Positions 52,652 to 63,902 of a stretch of DNA of 64,000 bases are shown here, piece by piece. Below the pieces are notes generated by a model, which was not told where the DNA came from, searched no databases, and saw only the letters and a list, made by a program, of their open reading frames with translations. Numbering within the stretch: the first letter of the stretch is position 1; every line of letters begins with the position of its first letter. Position numbers and translations under genes: made by a program. The DNA is taken from positions 55,658-119,657 of the forward strand of contig JAEPRB010000124.1 of assembly GCA_016758965.1 (NCBI GenBank), read 5' to 3'. The stretch is from Circinella minor. Taxonomy: Eukaryota; Mucoromycota; Mucoromycetes; Mucorales; Lichtheimiaceae.

Positions 52652-52836
52652 CAGGATTTTGACTAATGGTTGGCAGACCTTGCTTTTTAACTTGGCGCTG
52701 TTGATTTTTCACAATGGCGGATTTTATTATACATAATTCGCGGCCAACTGAAAAAAAAAAGTAACTTATGCCAAGCTGAAAAATGAGATATGCCAAATTG
52801 AAAATTATGATGCGCCAACCATTACTCAAAATCCTG
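52652..52836. mobile_element. 185-bp MITE with CAGGATTTTG ends and TA target duplication
   Basis: Terminal inverted repeats of 23 bp with one mismatch: CAGGATTTTGACTAATGG against CAGGATTTTGAGTAATGG, each continuing TTGGC, and flanked by TA on both sides (52650-52651, 52837-52838). Inside, TTGGC-type cores recur about every 22-26 bp, separated by T/A-rich spacers (right arm inwards: TTGGCGCATC, TTTGGCATATC, CTTGGCATAAG, GTTGGCCGC). The first ten terminal bases and the TA duplication are the same as in the element at 12645-13223. Confidence 0.85.
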
Positions 52837-53425
52837 TACCAAAAAGTAAAAATGCGTTATGGTTTTGTCCTCATAGGAGCTGAAAAAAAAAGTAAGAAAT
52901 TCAAATAATAAAATAACTTTGCACTATTTTCAACACCTAGCATGTTTTTTATTCTCATTAAATTAAACGTTTTGAAAGAAGCTATTAAAAATAGAGTACG
53001 TAACACACTTTTAAAGTTTACTCCGTCATTTTCGAGTTTTAAGCTTTTGCACTGACATAAATAAGTCTTTTTATATGAAGTAACTATATAATTAAAGAAC
53101 TTCCTTGATATTTTCCCCCCAGTTGATCAATATTAAAATTATAAGAAGTCTAAGTAATTGTAGTAATTTACATAATCAAATTGTTAGTTTGATACCAGCA
53201 ATTTTTATGCAGCCTATTGACAAAAAGTGGCGTAGTGAGCAATAAATTACAGAACAGAAAAAGATCAAGGTAACACACATGTTACATGATACACATGAGT
53301 TAAGCTAAATATGGTAATAATAATATGCTGAGGCACTTTTTTATAACTTTTTCACTGTCCATTTATTTTAAAACACACCTTTTTCTTCTTTTTTCTTCTT
53401 TTAAAATTGGCTTTCCTCAAAGCAA
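52837..53425. other. Intergenic upstream of the coiled-coil gene
   Basis: AT-rich; a T/C-rich tract at 53380-53420 lies immediately before the next start codon. No other feature. Confidence 0.5.
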
Positions 53426-54679
53426 ATGCAAACTGTCATGGTTAATATTTATTTTTATCAAAATAAGACCAGTGGCATAAATATTGAAAATAAAAAAAAG
53501 AGGAAAGAACAAATTGCAAAGCAGAAAATGGAAAAAGAACAGAGACGTAGTTCACAACAGCAAACTATATTACAAAGACAACAATTACGTGAATTAGAAC
53601 GATTGGAACGTAGCTCATACCAAGAAGGAAATTCATCACATAGTGGACAATCATCATCATCATCATCATCATCGTCAGCGACCCAAACAATGGACCTCGA
53701 ACAAATGCTAAACGACGATCTAGCTACTAGAATAGAAAAGCAAAAAGGTCGTCATCAAGCTTATTCTGAGAACAGTACTAGCAGTAGTAGCACCACTAGA
53801 GAATATGGCCCAAAACTACAGCAACAGCAAAAAAAGTATCAGGAGCAACAACAACAAACAATAGGAATGGATTTAGAACAACTAATGAACGAGGAATTGG
53901 CTAGTAGAATAGAGCAGCAAGAAAATAAAAAAATAAAAAATGAATGGCAGCAAAAATCACATCGACATCATAAAACAGAACAAAGGAAGCAAGCCATACA
54001 AAATCGACCACCAGTGGTAGTAAATCATATTCGAATGGACCAGTTGGAACAAGCCCAACAAAGAATATTGGAAAGACAGCGAGAAAATGAACATCAAAGA
54101 TTATTAACGCGAGAAAGGGGAAGAGAAAATGAAGTTGGGCGACATCAGGATCAACAAAGGTCCATGACAAGTCAAGAGGAGTTATTGTGTCAAGATTTTG
54201 CAACTCGCTTAGAACAACTCGATGAACAAAATGATGAAATACTACAGCGAGAAAGACTAGCAATAGAACAATTACGTATGAATCACTTAAGACAAGAAAA
54301 TATGCGACAAAGAGTTTTTTCAGAGAGGCAACGACGGGAAGAGAGAGAAGAATCGAGGACAGTAATACAAGATCCCGGGCGAATGAATGTGTTGCAACAG
54401 CAGCAGCAAAGGTTATTGCAACTACAAGGACAGCGTGAAATTCAACGACAAGAGCGAATTAAAAACCAGCAGCTGACGCGACAAGAACAATCAGCACAAG
54501 AAGCTCGTGAACGTATGGATCGATTACAACAACAACGTGAACGGATGTTACAATTACAACAGAGGCGTACCGAGTTGCAACGACTATCAGAGTTACAGCA
54601 ACAATTGGATCAGCAACTGGAAGATCAAGAACAAAGCAATGTAATTATATCTTCTTCTCATAATATTGTAAGTGTATAA
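53426..54679 (+). CDS. Gln/Arg/Glu-rich coiled-coil protein with three internal repeats
   Basis: Family not recognised. The 417-aa frame is almost entirely charged and Gln-rich, with heptad-like spacing over long stretches, so a long coiled coil is expected. A motif recurs three times: MDLEQMLNDDLATRIEKQ, MDLEQLMNEELASRIEQQ and the weaker SQEELLCQDFATRLEQLDEQ (around residues 88, 149 and 250), separated by low-complexity Gln/Arg linkers. The first residues (VMVNIYFYQNK) are unlike the rest, so the true start may lie elsewhere or follow an upstream intron. Near the end the frame reads HNI followed by GTAAGTGT, a good donor; splicing to an acceptor at about 54837 would replace the last residues with ILEEKDYLL and so on. 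Function unknown. Confidence 0.6.
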   Translation: MQTVMVNIYFYQNKTSGINIENKKKRKEQIAKQKMEKEQRRSSQQQTILQRQQLRELERLERSSYQEGNSSHSGQSSSSSSSSSATQTMDLEQMLNDDLATRIEKQKGRHQAYSENSTSSSSTTREYGPKLQQQQKKYQEQQQQTIGMDLEQLMNEELASRIEQQENKKIKNEWQQKSHRHHKTEQRKQAIQNRPPVVVNHIRMDQLEQAQQRILERQRENEHQRLLTRERGRENEVGRHQDQQRSMTSQEELLCQDFATRLEQLDEQNDEILQRERLAIEQLRMNHLRQENMRQRVFSERQRREEREESRTVIQDPGRMNVLQQQQQRLLQLQGQREIQRQERIKNQQLTRQEQSAQEARERMDRLQQQRERMLQLQQRRTELQRLSELQQQLDQQLEDQEQSNVIISSSHNIVSV

Positions 54680-56840
54680 TACCATTTTAAAATGTGGAGG
54701 ATATGTGTATGCATTTCTATTTCCAGAAATAATGATAGCAAAAATAACTAAAATACTGTAAATACACTAGTCATCAGAAGAAGTTTTACCTGCGTATCAC
54801 GATTGTATTAACGATTCACTGCCACCATCTTATTCCAGATACTAGAAGAAAAAGATTATTTATTGATATTTATGGTATATTCGGGCCAAAAATACAATAA
54901 ATAATTCTTTTTTTTTTGTTATATCAATGTGAAATACACATGCAACAGAAATAATATAATCCAACATCACCATCTATAAATAATATCTTCCTCTTTGTAT
55001 ATATATCTTTTCTTAAACTCCCAATGTACAGCAAGGAAGCCACCACATTGCCTACGGGCGTATGTTAATTTAATCTTTCAATAAATAAAGCTTTTGCTTT
55101 TTTTATTTAAAAAAAAATATTAGAAGAGATATTTCTAAAAATAGAACCTTTTTTTATATATGGGGGGGGAAAGCGACGTAAAAATTATTGATAATTTTAG
55201 TACAAGAATAGTAGACGATAACAATTTCTTATCTCAACGTGATGAATAATAGGTCACTGTTATCTTTCTCAGAAAATAATTATAAATATTTAAGCATTAC
55301 GTACGAATAACAAAGTATTTTTTTTCAAGACATATACAACTGATTATTTCTGTGCTTACATAGACAATTATATTGCTAAAATTCTTTTTAATTACAAAAT
55401 ACTCTGGTGTATAGTTACTTAATTCAGGTGGGAACATGTTTGCACTTTCAACCAAACATGTCAACAAAATATAAAAATTCATTGGTTCGATGTTCAAACT
55501 CTGGATCTGTTTCTGTCAGTTATTTATTTGCTTGTACGTATTATTACAAATAAAGTTAAAACCATTGTTGAGTTTTTTTTTATAATAATAATACTTTGCT
55601 GTGTTTGTCACTTGCCTTATAGATTGCTCTATCTGAAAAAAGATGGGCATCTCATATTACAAGGCTTTCAACACATCACAAAAAAAAGTGGATTCATCTA
55701 CAACACGGAACAATTGTAATAATATAAAAGAGAATAGTCATGATGCGTATACAAAAAGAGCTGTTCAGCAACTATCACAGCTTCAAACACAATGTAATCA
55801 ACTAGAACATCGTCTAATCTGTTATCAAGACTATTCTTATTATATCAATAATGACCCAGTTTTTTTTTTACTAAACTTATGACATGATACTTTGTTCAAT
55901 TCAATATCATAATACGTACAATGGAACTGTCATTATGTATATTCTCTTTTCTGCTTTTATTGGAATAGCCAAAAATAAATTTCGTCACACGCCGCTACAC
56001 CATATTATAAACGACACCGAGATAAATGATGGTTCATACGTCTACTTTTTTTTTTTTAATATTATTAAAAATAACACCAAAAGGGAATATCCATAATTAA
56101 AAAAGAACATGATGACATTCTTGTAGCTCATTGTATAATTTTTTGTTAATATACAGCCTAAATAATTATTAATAAATAAAATTAATTCATCATTATTAAA
56201 TCTATTGTTATCTATTTTAATCAATTTATTTGTTGATCCAATATTCTATACCTATTTTAATTCGATTTTTTTTTAGCTTTAAACAGTAACAGTATGATAA
56301 ATACATATAACTATTTGAGTAATTGAAAAAAAAAATTCATTTGGTACGATTTATTTTATTTCACTTCACACCAAACATAGTGTATTTTTTTTAAACTATC
56401 TGCTGGTTAATTCTAAGAGCTTTCTTTCATGAAAGCAATTAGAGTCTCTAATTTTTTTATACAAGCAATTGATTATAAACGCATGGTGGGTTCTTTTCAT
56501 GTGATAGGTATGTTTATGTTTAGTACTATCTAAAAATATAAAAACCATACGTGGCGCAGGATGCATAAAGATCAACGAGCAATATACAAAAGACAGTCAT
56601 TATATAAATAATGTAACACCAAGAAACGGATGTCACCCATTAACCAAAAGAGTAAGTATAACTTTAAAACATAAAAGAAAAAGTATACAGAAAAAATTTA
56701 AAGTGTACAGAATAATATTATATTGCAGCTATTTTACTCTTTTTTCTTTCCACTTTTAGATATTTTTTTTCTTTATACGTATATAAACAACATACTGTTT
56801 CTATATCACGATTATCCATGAAAAATACATATATTCAATA
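54680..56840. other. Intergenic, AT-rich, with weak coding-like frames
   Basis: Frames at 55643-55882 and 55884-56096 (+) are short; one contains a helical-looking stretch (RAVQQLSQLQTQCNQLEHRL). I cannot connect them by splice sites. A G-run (GGGGGGGG) lies near 55162. The last 150 bp is a CT-rich promoter-like stretch before the membrane protein start. Confidence 0.35.
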
Positions 56841-58035
56841 ATGCCTCTTTACAGTTTCGATGTTATTACAATCGTACTAAATGCTTTATTAATTACTATT
56901 GGTTGCAGTGTAGCCGTTGGAGCCAGTGTTGCCTTGTTTATATCACGGCCTTACCCAAGAATATATAGCGCTATCCTTTTTATTGGATTATTTCTAATCA
57001 CAATGGGTTGCCTAGCAATTGTTAGATCCACGATGACCTTCAGCCATAATGGAATAATTTACATAGTGGAATTATATTTCGCTGCTATTTTTCCTGTTCT
57101 CATATGGTGGTTAAAGTACGATATTATGAGTATAACATCATACCCACGAGTTCAATACGAATTAAAACAAAACCAACGAGAGCAAGAAGCTTTATCAATT
57201 CCAACATTATCATCGTCAACAAACATTACTAACAACAACAACAACAACAACGATTTTTGCATAACATGTACGAAAACATCATGGCATAGGATTGCATGGT
57301 ACGTTTATGGAATTATGATTATTATTTTATTCAGTTTTCTGGTTTCCGTTTCGACCCATAATGATTTTTCCGGTCCTATATTTGTCAACTTTTCAAACAT
57401 TGCTTACTTAATAATATATTGGATTTGGATACGAAATCCACAGCGTTCAAAGGATATACGTCCACTTCTTGACTGTTCATCCAATAAATTATTTACCGTT
57501 CTTTTAATTTGTACTACGGTCGGTTCAATTCTTACGGGTATAGTATCAGTTATTCATACTTCAGACGATAACATTATACAAATTCTTGATTTTTTGCACT
57601 ATGTGTCAAAGTCTATCCTGAACGAATTGATTGGTGCACTGATTCTTATCTTGGTTTTGTTGGCGTTTCCAAGGTCATGGGAGCAACATATTCGTATTGC
57701 TGAAGAGCGATACAACAATGATAATATTGAGGAGGACCATGATGACAATTATTATCAACAATATCACGTTCTACAACAACTGAATGGAATAGACTCTTCA
57801 TCTTATCCTTTGGTAAGTGCTAGTACTACATATTCTATATATTATTATAATGAGACATTAGAAAAGAAAGAACAATTTTTTTTTTGTACGTACCTAAAAA
57901 AAAATGCTATCATCACCATCTTCACTTAAGTCAATTTACTATATTAATACTTATTTATTTTTGCAGCTCGGTGCCATAGATGATGACATGATTGACTCTT
58001 ATGAAGAAACTCCTCCACCTTATTCTAGCAAGTAG
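56841..58035 (+). CDS. Seven-segment membrane protein with C-terminal PPxY motif
   Basis: Family not recognised. Two exons, 56841-57812 and 57967-58035, both in phase 0, give 346 aa. Seven hydrophobic segments can be counted: about residues 7-33, 41-60, 73-90, 156-175, 184-200, 218-240 and 258-278. A hydrophilic Asn-rich loop (about 105-148) separates segments 3 and 4. This resembles the layout of fungal seven-segment receptors or RTA1-like proteins, but no signature was found. The cytosolic tail is acidic and ends EETPPPYSSK, a PPxY motif plus a Ser-Ser-Lys end. Without splicing the frame would run on to a T-rich tail, so the second exon with its good acceptor (TTTGCAG) is preferred. Confidence 0.75.
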
Positions 58036-58280
58036 TTCTAAGTAGAGAAAGTATGTTATCTATACTATGGTTTATAACAATATCATTACCAAATTTGTTA
58101 CTGCACATATTTTATCTTTCGCGTAAAGATTATAGACTTCACCGTTATAAACTCATCTTTTATTATCCCCCACATTTTCTTTTGATATTTTAAAGGTTAT
58201 TTACCTTATTCAAAATTTGTACCATAATTTATTGTAGAAAACAAAAACGAAAAAGGAAATTGTTTTGACTTTAAACGCCT

Positions 58281-58310
58281 TTTTTTTGGCCCGTGTGACA
58301 TGTCTGGGCC
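58281..58310 (+). repeat. Left terminal inverted repeat of the transposon
   Basis: Ungapped match at 23 of 30 positions to the reverse complement of 63814-63843; the inner end CTGGGCC is identical. It lies 246 bp beyond the stop codon of the membrane protein gene. Confidence 0.55.
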
Positions 58311-58337
58311 TGGTGGAATTAATTCTTTTATTTTTTA

Positions 58338-58375
58338 GAAGGGTTTGAGGGCGCGCAGCGCCCTCAAAACCCTTC
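58338..58375. repeat. GC-rich hairpin just inside the left transposon end
   Basis: GAAGGGTTTGAGGGCGC at 58338-58354 pairs with GCGCCCTCAAAACCCTTC at 58358-58375; there is one bulged base and a three-base loop. It is strikingly GC-rich for this window. It could act as a terminator for the minus-strand gene or as a transposase recognition structure. Confidence 0.8.
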
Positions 58376-58384
58376 TTTTTGTCA

Positions 58385-58530
58385 ATGGGGTTCGTTAGAA
58401 TAATGTGTTTTAAGTTGAAAGTACCATGGCCAAAATATCAAGTGCCATCAAGACCTTTCTCTTTATATATGGGGTTCGCCAGAATAATGGGTTTTAACTA
58501 TATCAAAAGGAGCATGGCCAGAATACCTAT
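58385..58530. repeat. Direct repeat pair, 84 bp apart, in the transposon 3' region
   Basis: ATGGGGTTCGTTAGAATAAT at 58385 and ATGGGGTTCGCCAGAATAAT at 58469, each followed by a similar GTTTTAA and CATGGCCA/AATA block. It is a two-copy imperfect direct repeat of about 60 bp in the non-coding part of the element. Confidence 0.75.
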
Positions 58531-58875
58531 AATTAATGATACCCTTGGTTAAAAAATACTGAAGGGGAGTAGCGAATATTGATATTCAACTCTTAATATA
58601 TTATGATATACATAGCTAAACATGTAGTTATGCAAGAATAGATGAAAGAAGAATATGTAATGAATATTTTTACTGCGAGTTTTATTATGTTAGAGTTAAG
58701 CAAGCTACGTATAGACTTTTTTTATTAAGTACAAAAGAAAGAGTAATTATATGGTGATGAAATGATATAAAAAGAAAATTGAATAGGTCATTTTTAAAAT
58801 AATAGGAGCAAAGAATGCTATTGATATATATGTTTAATTATAAAAAAAATATAAAACTGTGTTTTTTTTTGCAGG

Positions 58876-61800
58876 TTAAGAATTGCGATTTTGACATAAC
58901 TTTGATTGTGCGCGTCCTTTACAGTTTGCAACACCGCATCTACAAGTACGTGTACGTTTCCGTGGTAACTCCCATGTTGAAATAGGCATTGTAGTTGACG
59001 ATGGACGATGCATAGGTATATTAGGTAATGAGGATATATGCGAATATTGTGGGAGTATTGACGGTGCTGGTGACATTGAAGGTATTGGCGGTGTAAATGT
59101 GAGTGGTGGTTGGAGTGGCCTGAAAGTTGGTAACGGGTAGTATGGTATATCTTGTGGAATGTAAGGCTGTATATGTTGCGGAATGGAAGACTGATGCTGT
59201 CGTTGGCGTGTAGATGTTGGATGGTGTCGTTGAGCTGGAATTATTGATGATGAAGAATTTAATATGCCATTGGATAATATAGGAGGTGGAAACACAAAAG
59301 AGTTGGTATTCGATAAAGTAACTGTTGAATCAGTTGGTATATTTGGAGGCAGTGGCGAATTTATATTACTGCTTCGACCAGGGGATTGTAGCTGTTCTCT
59401 CATAGTTATCAATTCTGTACTATTGCTGGTAATAGTACGATCTATTACTTGACCATAAAACCAAGATTTGTAATGTGATTTGAGAGTTTCAGGAGTTTTG
59501 TAGAATATATCATTACCATTAGCATAATTACTATTCCATTGTTCAGCCTTTTGCTTCCAATCAATTGATATATTTGTGTTTCTGGGTATTATACTTGAAA
59601 ATAAAATGAATTCTTGGCGGGTATGAATAGGTGTTACAGCATATTTAGTTTTGAGCCTTGAAGCAATATACTTGTACATTTTTCCTTTTTGGTTGCTTGT
59701 AGCTCCAATTGGCAATACTAAACTGGTACTTAGTTTTATTGGTAATAATGGATTCAAACCATCTGTATCCTCATTTTCGATGCTAACAGTTTCGATGTTT
59801 AAACCACAGGCGAGGTCCCGAGGAAAAGATGCAATACCAAACGTTTCATCAGATTTTCGTAGTTTCAAAGCATTCTTGACTATAAGGGATGCTGATGCCT
59901 GATATTTTTTTCTAGTATTATTATCTAATGGCAATGATTCTTCTAAGTTGGATATAGTTTGAGTCATCCAAGGATCATAATGATCTAAATGTTTTTTGCC
60001 GTGTCTGTTTTTTGATCCAACCTACAATTAAAAAATGAATATCAAGACAAAAAATTAATGAATAATTCTCAATTTAATATTTACGTAGCTGGTAGATTTT
60101 GTACTAAACACATACATCAATATTGTGGCGCAATCGGTAATCTGCTAACATACAATCAGTCATATGTGGCCCAGCACCGAACGACCCAAATTTTCGGATT
60201 ATGTTCTGGTGTACACCTCCTTCAAGAGAATTAGTACCTCTACTACAGCGATACATTGGGAGATTATTTTTATCCACCCCCATTTCAAAGTATAGCGGTA
60301 TTTCTGGTGGGTCTGACACTTCTCCCATACGTATAGCTTTCAGAACATTACGGGCTTGCTTCCATGTTTCATGGTCGAAAAGAGGTTTTTTTGTGATACT
60401 GCATTCCAATGGACCATACTCAGCGAATAGATTTTGAACGACTGGGTATAGATCTTCAGGTTGAGGGACTGTTCTTCTACATCGGCGCAATATCCAAGCA
60501 GGATTCTTAGTTAACATGTAATCCCATGAACAGCCTATTGTTCGTAAGTGTCTTTCAATTCTGTCACGGTCCTCACTATTGGCAACAAAGATGGCATCTC
60601 GGAAGCGACGTTTGAATTCCTTGGCCAATACATGTTTTTTTGGAACTTTAATCATATCCATGAGATGAAAAATATCTTTTAAAATTCTTGGATTATGAGA
60701 TTGGGTATATTGCTGTTCTGACATCAATGTTGGAAGTAATTGTGATCCTGCTGTAGAAACTGATTGGTGCGTGATTGGTATATCATTGGAATCATTGTCA
60801 GATGAAGAAGATGATGTAGAGATTGAGGTTGTTTCGATATCATCGTCGTTTCCTTCTCTATCTTCGGAATTATGCTGATCAACTGAGGTATCATTTGCAC
60901 TTGATATTGGGGATGGTGATGTTGGTATACATTGATCGGGGTTTTCGGTACGAAGTAAAGAGATCGGGACTGGAATAACAAAAGGTGGGGTGCCAAATTC
61001 TGACAAAGGTCTAGCTTTACCTTCTTTTGTGATGATCAATGCACCAGGGATCCCAACTCTTGTAACAGCAAATGGTATTTCTTCCGAATTGTTTTGACCA
61101 TCTTGAATCACTTGTTCAGCAATATGTCCAAATGCTACAGGACTTCCAATATATTGCAAAGAGCAATGGAGACCAGCGGGTATATGTTCGGGAAGAATCT
61201 TTCCAAAAACGTCGTGATCCTTGACTGATTCAAATATCTTGAATGATGCCCAAGCATCTAGGGCAGCGTACATCACCTGATTCTCTTCTAATGTCTCAGA
61301 TTCCCAATCACTCAAACGCAAATTCGAATCTTTGCACAATTTTCCACCAAGCACAACTGCAGATATGTCTGATAGGCCCAAAGTACCACGCTCAATAGCA
61401 CCTCGACGTCGGCAAAACGCTCCGAGCTCTAGAGCACCTTTCCACGCTATGCCATAATCACGATTAAGCTTTTTGAGATCACCTTTTACATTTCGACCAG
61501 CTTTCACGATATTCGAATCATTGATTAATAAAGCCAGAGCACGTGGAACACCTTCAGATGGCTTGACACGAAAAAGCCAAACCGAATCTGCGCATGCAAC
61601 TTGTATTGAGGAAACCTTTCCAGTAGCTTTAGTAATCGGATTGTAGTTCCATTCGCAGTCAAAACCAACCACAAGAGAACCACTTATACTGTCGGATTTG
61701 TTTCGGATAGCTTGAACAGCTTGTTCAACTTGGTCGTTGCTCTGGATAAGACTGATTGAGACATTACTGGGTAATTGTAGAAATGGTACTGGATGTTTTT

Positions 61801-63600
61801 GATGATCTACGTTTGTCGATTGTTGGATATTATGAGCATGGTTATTATTGGTATGAAGTGTACGTTTGAGAGATGGTAAAGACCGTTCAAGCAAACGACG
61901 ATCGCCCTTTACATTGTCCGTAAAAAACAGATCTGGTTGTTGATGGTTATACAAACGATACGAATTCATCATCTCCTTTAACGGCGCTTCAAGATGAGTG
62001 GTTGATTTTGTTGGAACTAGAAGTTGGAGACGTATTTCTTCATATTCGTTACAAAGGGTATATAATGCAGTGAACGCGGATGATCCTCCAAGTTTTGCCA
62101 TATGTTTTGGTACTTTAAAGGAATGGTCACCTTTAAGAATAATTCCACCAAGTATGGCCAACTCTTTATCCATCAATGGTCGTAATTGATCGATAAGTGC
62201 TGTATACACGAGACGTAAGTATCCAGTTGAAGGTATGTAACCTGCATATCCTTCTCGATCTTTAAAGCTCGAAAAACGTTTGTATATTATTGGGTTACTA
62301 CCACGAGGGATATCATGAAAGGTCGGATATTGTTGGCGATGTACAAGTGAGTTTAGGTATTGTAAATGGAGTCTGGAATGTCTTAGTGTATGGAATTCTC
62401 TTAAAGCTCGTTGTAACCGATGAACACCCATGCCATTCTGCATAACTATACGTAGCAGATCACCAAGGTGTTTGGACACAGCACTTCGATGAGTTAAATA
62501 TGCTGGAAATTCGGCTTGAAGATGCAATGGTAATTGTTCCAGAATTCGATTGTCATGCGCATTTAAACTAGTCTTGCAACTTTTATTGGTGCATCGATAC
62601 CTTGAAGACATGATGTAGAAGCAACTAAAGGAAGAAGTATATTAGCTTTCAATTAATCAAAAAATCTAAATTAAAAGCATTACCTATCAATGTCTACAAC
62701 TCGACGGGCACGTGGATTGGTATTAAATCCTTTGCTGTTTAGTTTTTGTCTACAATCGGGACACTTTAGCACTGTAGTAACTAAACGATGAGGTGACCAA
62801 AGAAAAACACGAGGATAATATAATTTTTTAGGATCGGCAGGTCCGGAGTATAATGCAAAATATGGAGATGGTGGTTCAATCCAAAAGGTATTATGCTTTT
62901 GATCATATTCTTGTGGTCCTTGCTTGCCATCCTTAACTATGCGGTTTTGTAACTTCTCAAAATACTCAGTGAGAATTGGCGCCTCTACATAATCAATACT
63001 ATCATCCTCTACTGTTTTATCATCTTCCGCTTCACTGCTACTATTATCATCATCGTCACATTGGTGCATATCTTCCACTTCCATGTTTCGCGACAAAGTA
63101 CCAATGGTACAAGTACTATCATAAACTGTCACCTCGGACTATATTAGAAGTATAAAATAGGTTAGGTTTTTATACACTAAGCTTTTAATTTGCTAGAGCC
63201 ACACACGTCTACTCACGTTGTTTTCTGAGTTAGATACTCTATCATTTATGTTACAGTCGAATGATAAAGATATGTTATTATTGTTTGATGATGAAGGAAT
63301 GTTATCATCACTCGACACTATGGGGATATTTTGTTGACGAGAATTCTATATTACATTATACATGCTTTACTGTTAGGGAAAATATACTTCTCACCAGATT
63401 TTATTAAATATTTTTCGACGAACCATATTAGACGGGGAATTGTTAGTTTCTTGATGATTAATGGATGGTAGAGTTGATCCAAAATTTAGGGATGTTTGAC
63501 CTGCTACTTGCTTTTTATGTCTGCCACCATTTGGATTAACACCACCCTTTTTTCTTCCTCTTGGGTTTGTATTGAATTTAAATGGACTTCCAGTATTCAT
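58876..63600 (-). CDS. Transposase with zinc ribbon (DUF6729-like), DDE core and inserted WRN/RNase D-like exonuclease
   Basis: Exons: 63600-63395, 63345-63217, 63138-62684, 62624-60116 and 60021-58876. From exon 2 onward the phases agree, giving about 1411 aa. Order: basic N-terminus (GRKKGG); acidic stretch; YYPRVFLWSPHRLV, then a zinc ribbon whose pairs CPDC and CTNKSC straddle intron 3. Numbering from the Met at 62611, the transposase Asp residues are near 161 (KGDHSFKV) and 230 (FTDN). A DEDDy exonuclease runs about 300-460: FDCEW, AGRNVKGDLKKL, YAALDAW. The probable third acidic residue is near 795 (NSLEGGVHQN). The last exon has YRLRHNID|VGSKNRHGKKH and ends with Cys-rich CRCGVANCKGR. 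Exon 1 to exon 2 is unresolved: the obvious splice gives a stop, while an acceptor at 63308/63309 keeps the frame. The superfamily is not certain. Confidence 0.85.
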
Positions 63601-63737
63601 TTTTATTAAAAAAAAAAGTAAAAAACACAAAGGAAAAAGAAATAACATGACAGAAGCTTATTTGACGTTTTTTATTTTGACATTGTCAATGCAAAGAGAG
63701 GGGTATGAAAAGCATGCGCTTTTCGCGTAATACAAAA

Positions 63738-63800
63738 GAGACTATCTCGGAATTTGATAGGCTGTCTCACATTGTTTCAGAGACTATCTCGAAAATTGAT
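63738..63800. repeat. Subterminal direct repeats near the right transposon end
   Basis: AGAGACTATCTCGGAATTTG near 63738 and AGAGACTATCTCGAAAATTG near 63779, about 40 bp apart. They lie between the gene start and the right TIR and may be transposase-binding repeats. Confidence 0.6.
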
Positions 63801-63813
63801 TCGCTAATTTTTG

Positions 63814-63843
63814 GGCCCAGGCACTTCAGACCCGCCAAAGAAA
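63814..63843 (-). repeat. Right terminal inverted repeat of the transposon
   Basis: Reverse complement of the left repeat at 58281-58310 with 7 mismatches in 30; it lies 214 bp upstream of the transposase start codon. Confidence 0.55.
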
Positions 63844-63902
63844 GCGATTGATTCGAGATATCTTATGAATTACTAGGGGGTTTCAAAAATGAAAAATTCG
63901 AT

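Larger units (their letters stand above)
58281..63843 (-). mobile_element. Probable autonomous DNA transposon with imperfect 30-bp terminal inverted repeats
   Basis: The left end at 58281-58310 reads TTTTTTTGGCCCGTGTGACA continuing TGTCTGGGCC. The reverse complement of 63814-63843 reads TTTCTTTGGCGGGTCTGAAG continuing TGCCTGGGCC. They match at 23 of 30 positions without gaps. The enclosed 5.56 kb holds one large transposase-exonuclease gene on the minus strand and subterminal repeats and hairpins on both sides. I could not find a convincing target-site duplication, so the exact borders may be a few bases off. Confidence 0.6.

Noticed and set aside
55528..56096. Possible short gene or LINE fragment
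   Set aside because: Three short frames in different phases with no consistent splice sites; no reverse-transcriptase or other motif could be confirmed.
58338..58375. Helitron 3' end
   Set aside because: The hairpin is not followed by a CTRR terminus, and the neighbouring gene encodes a DDE-type transposase, not a Rep-helicase.
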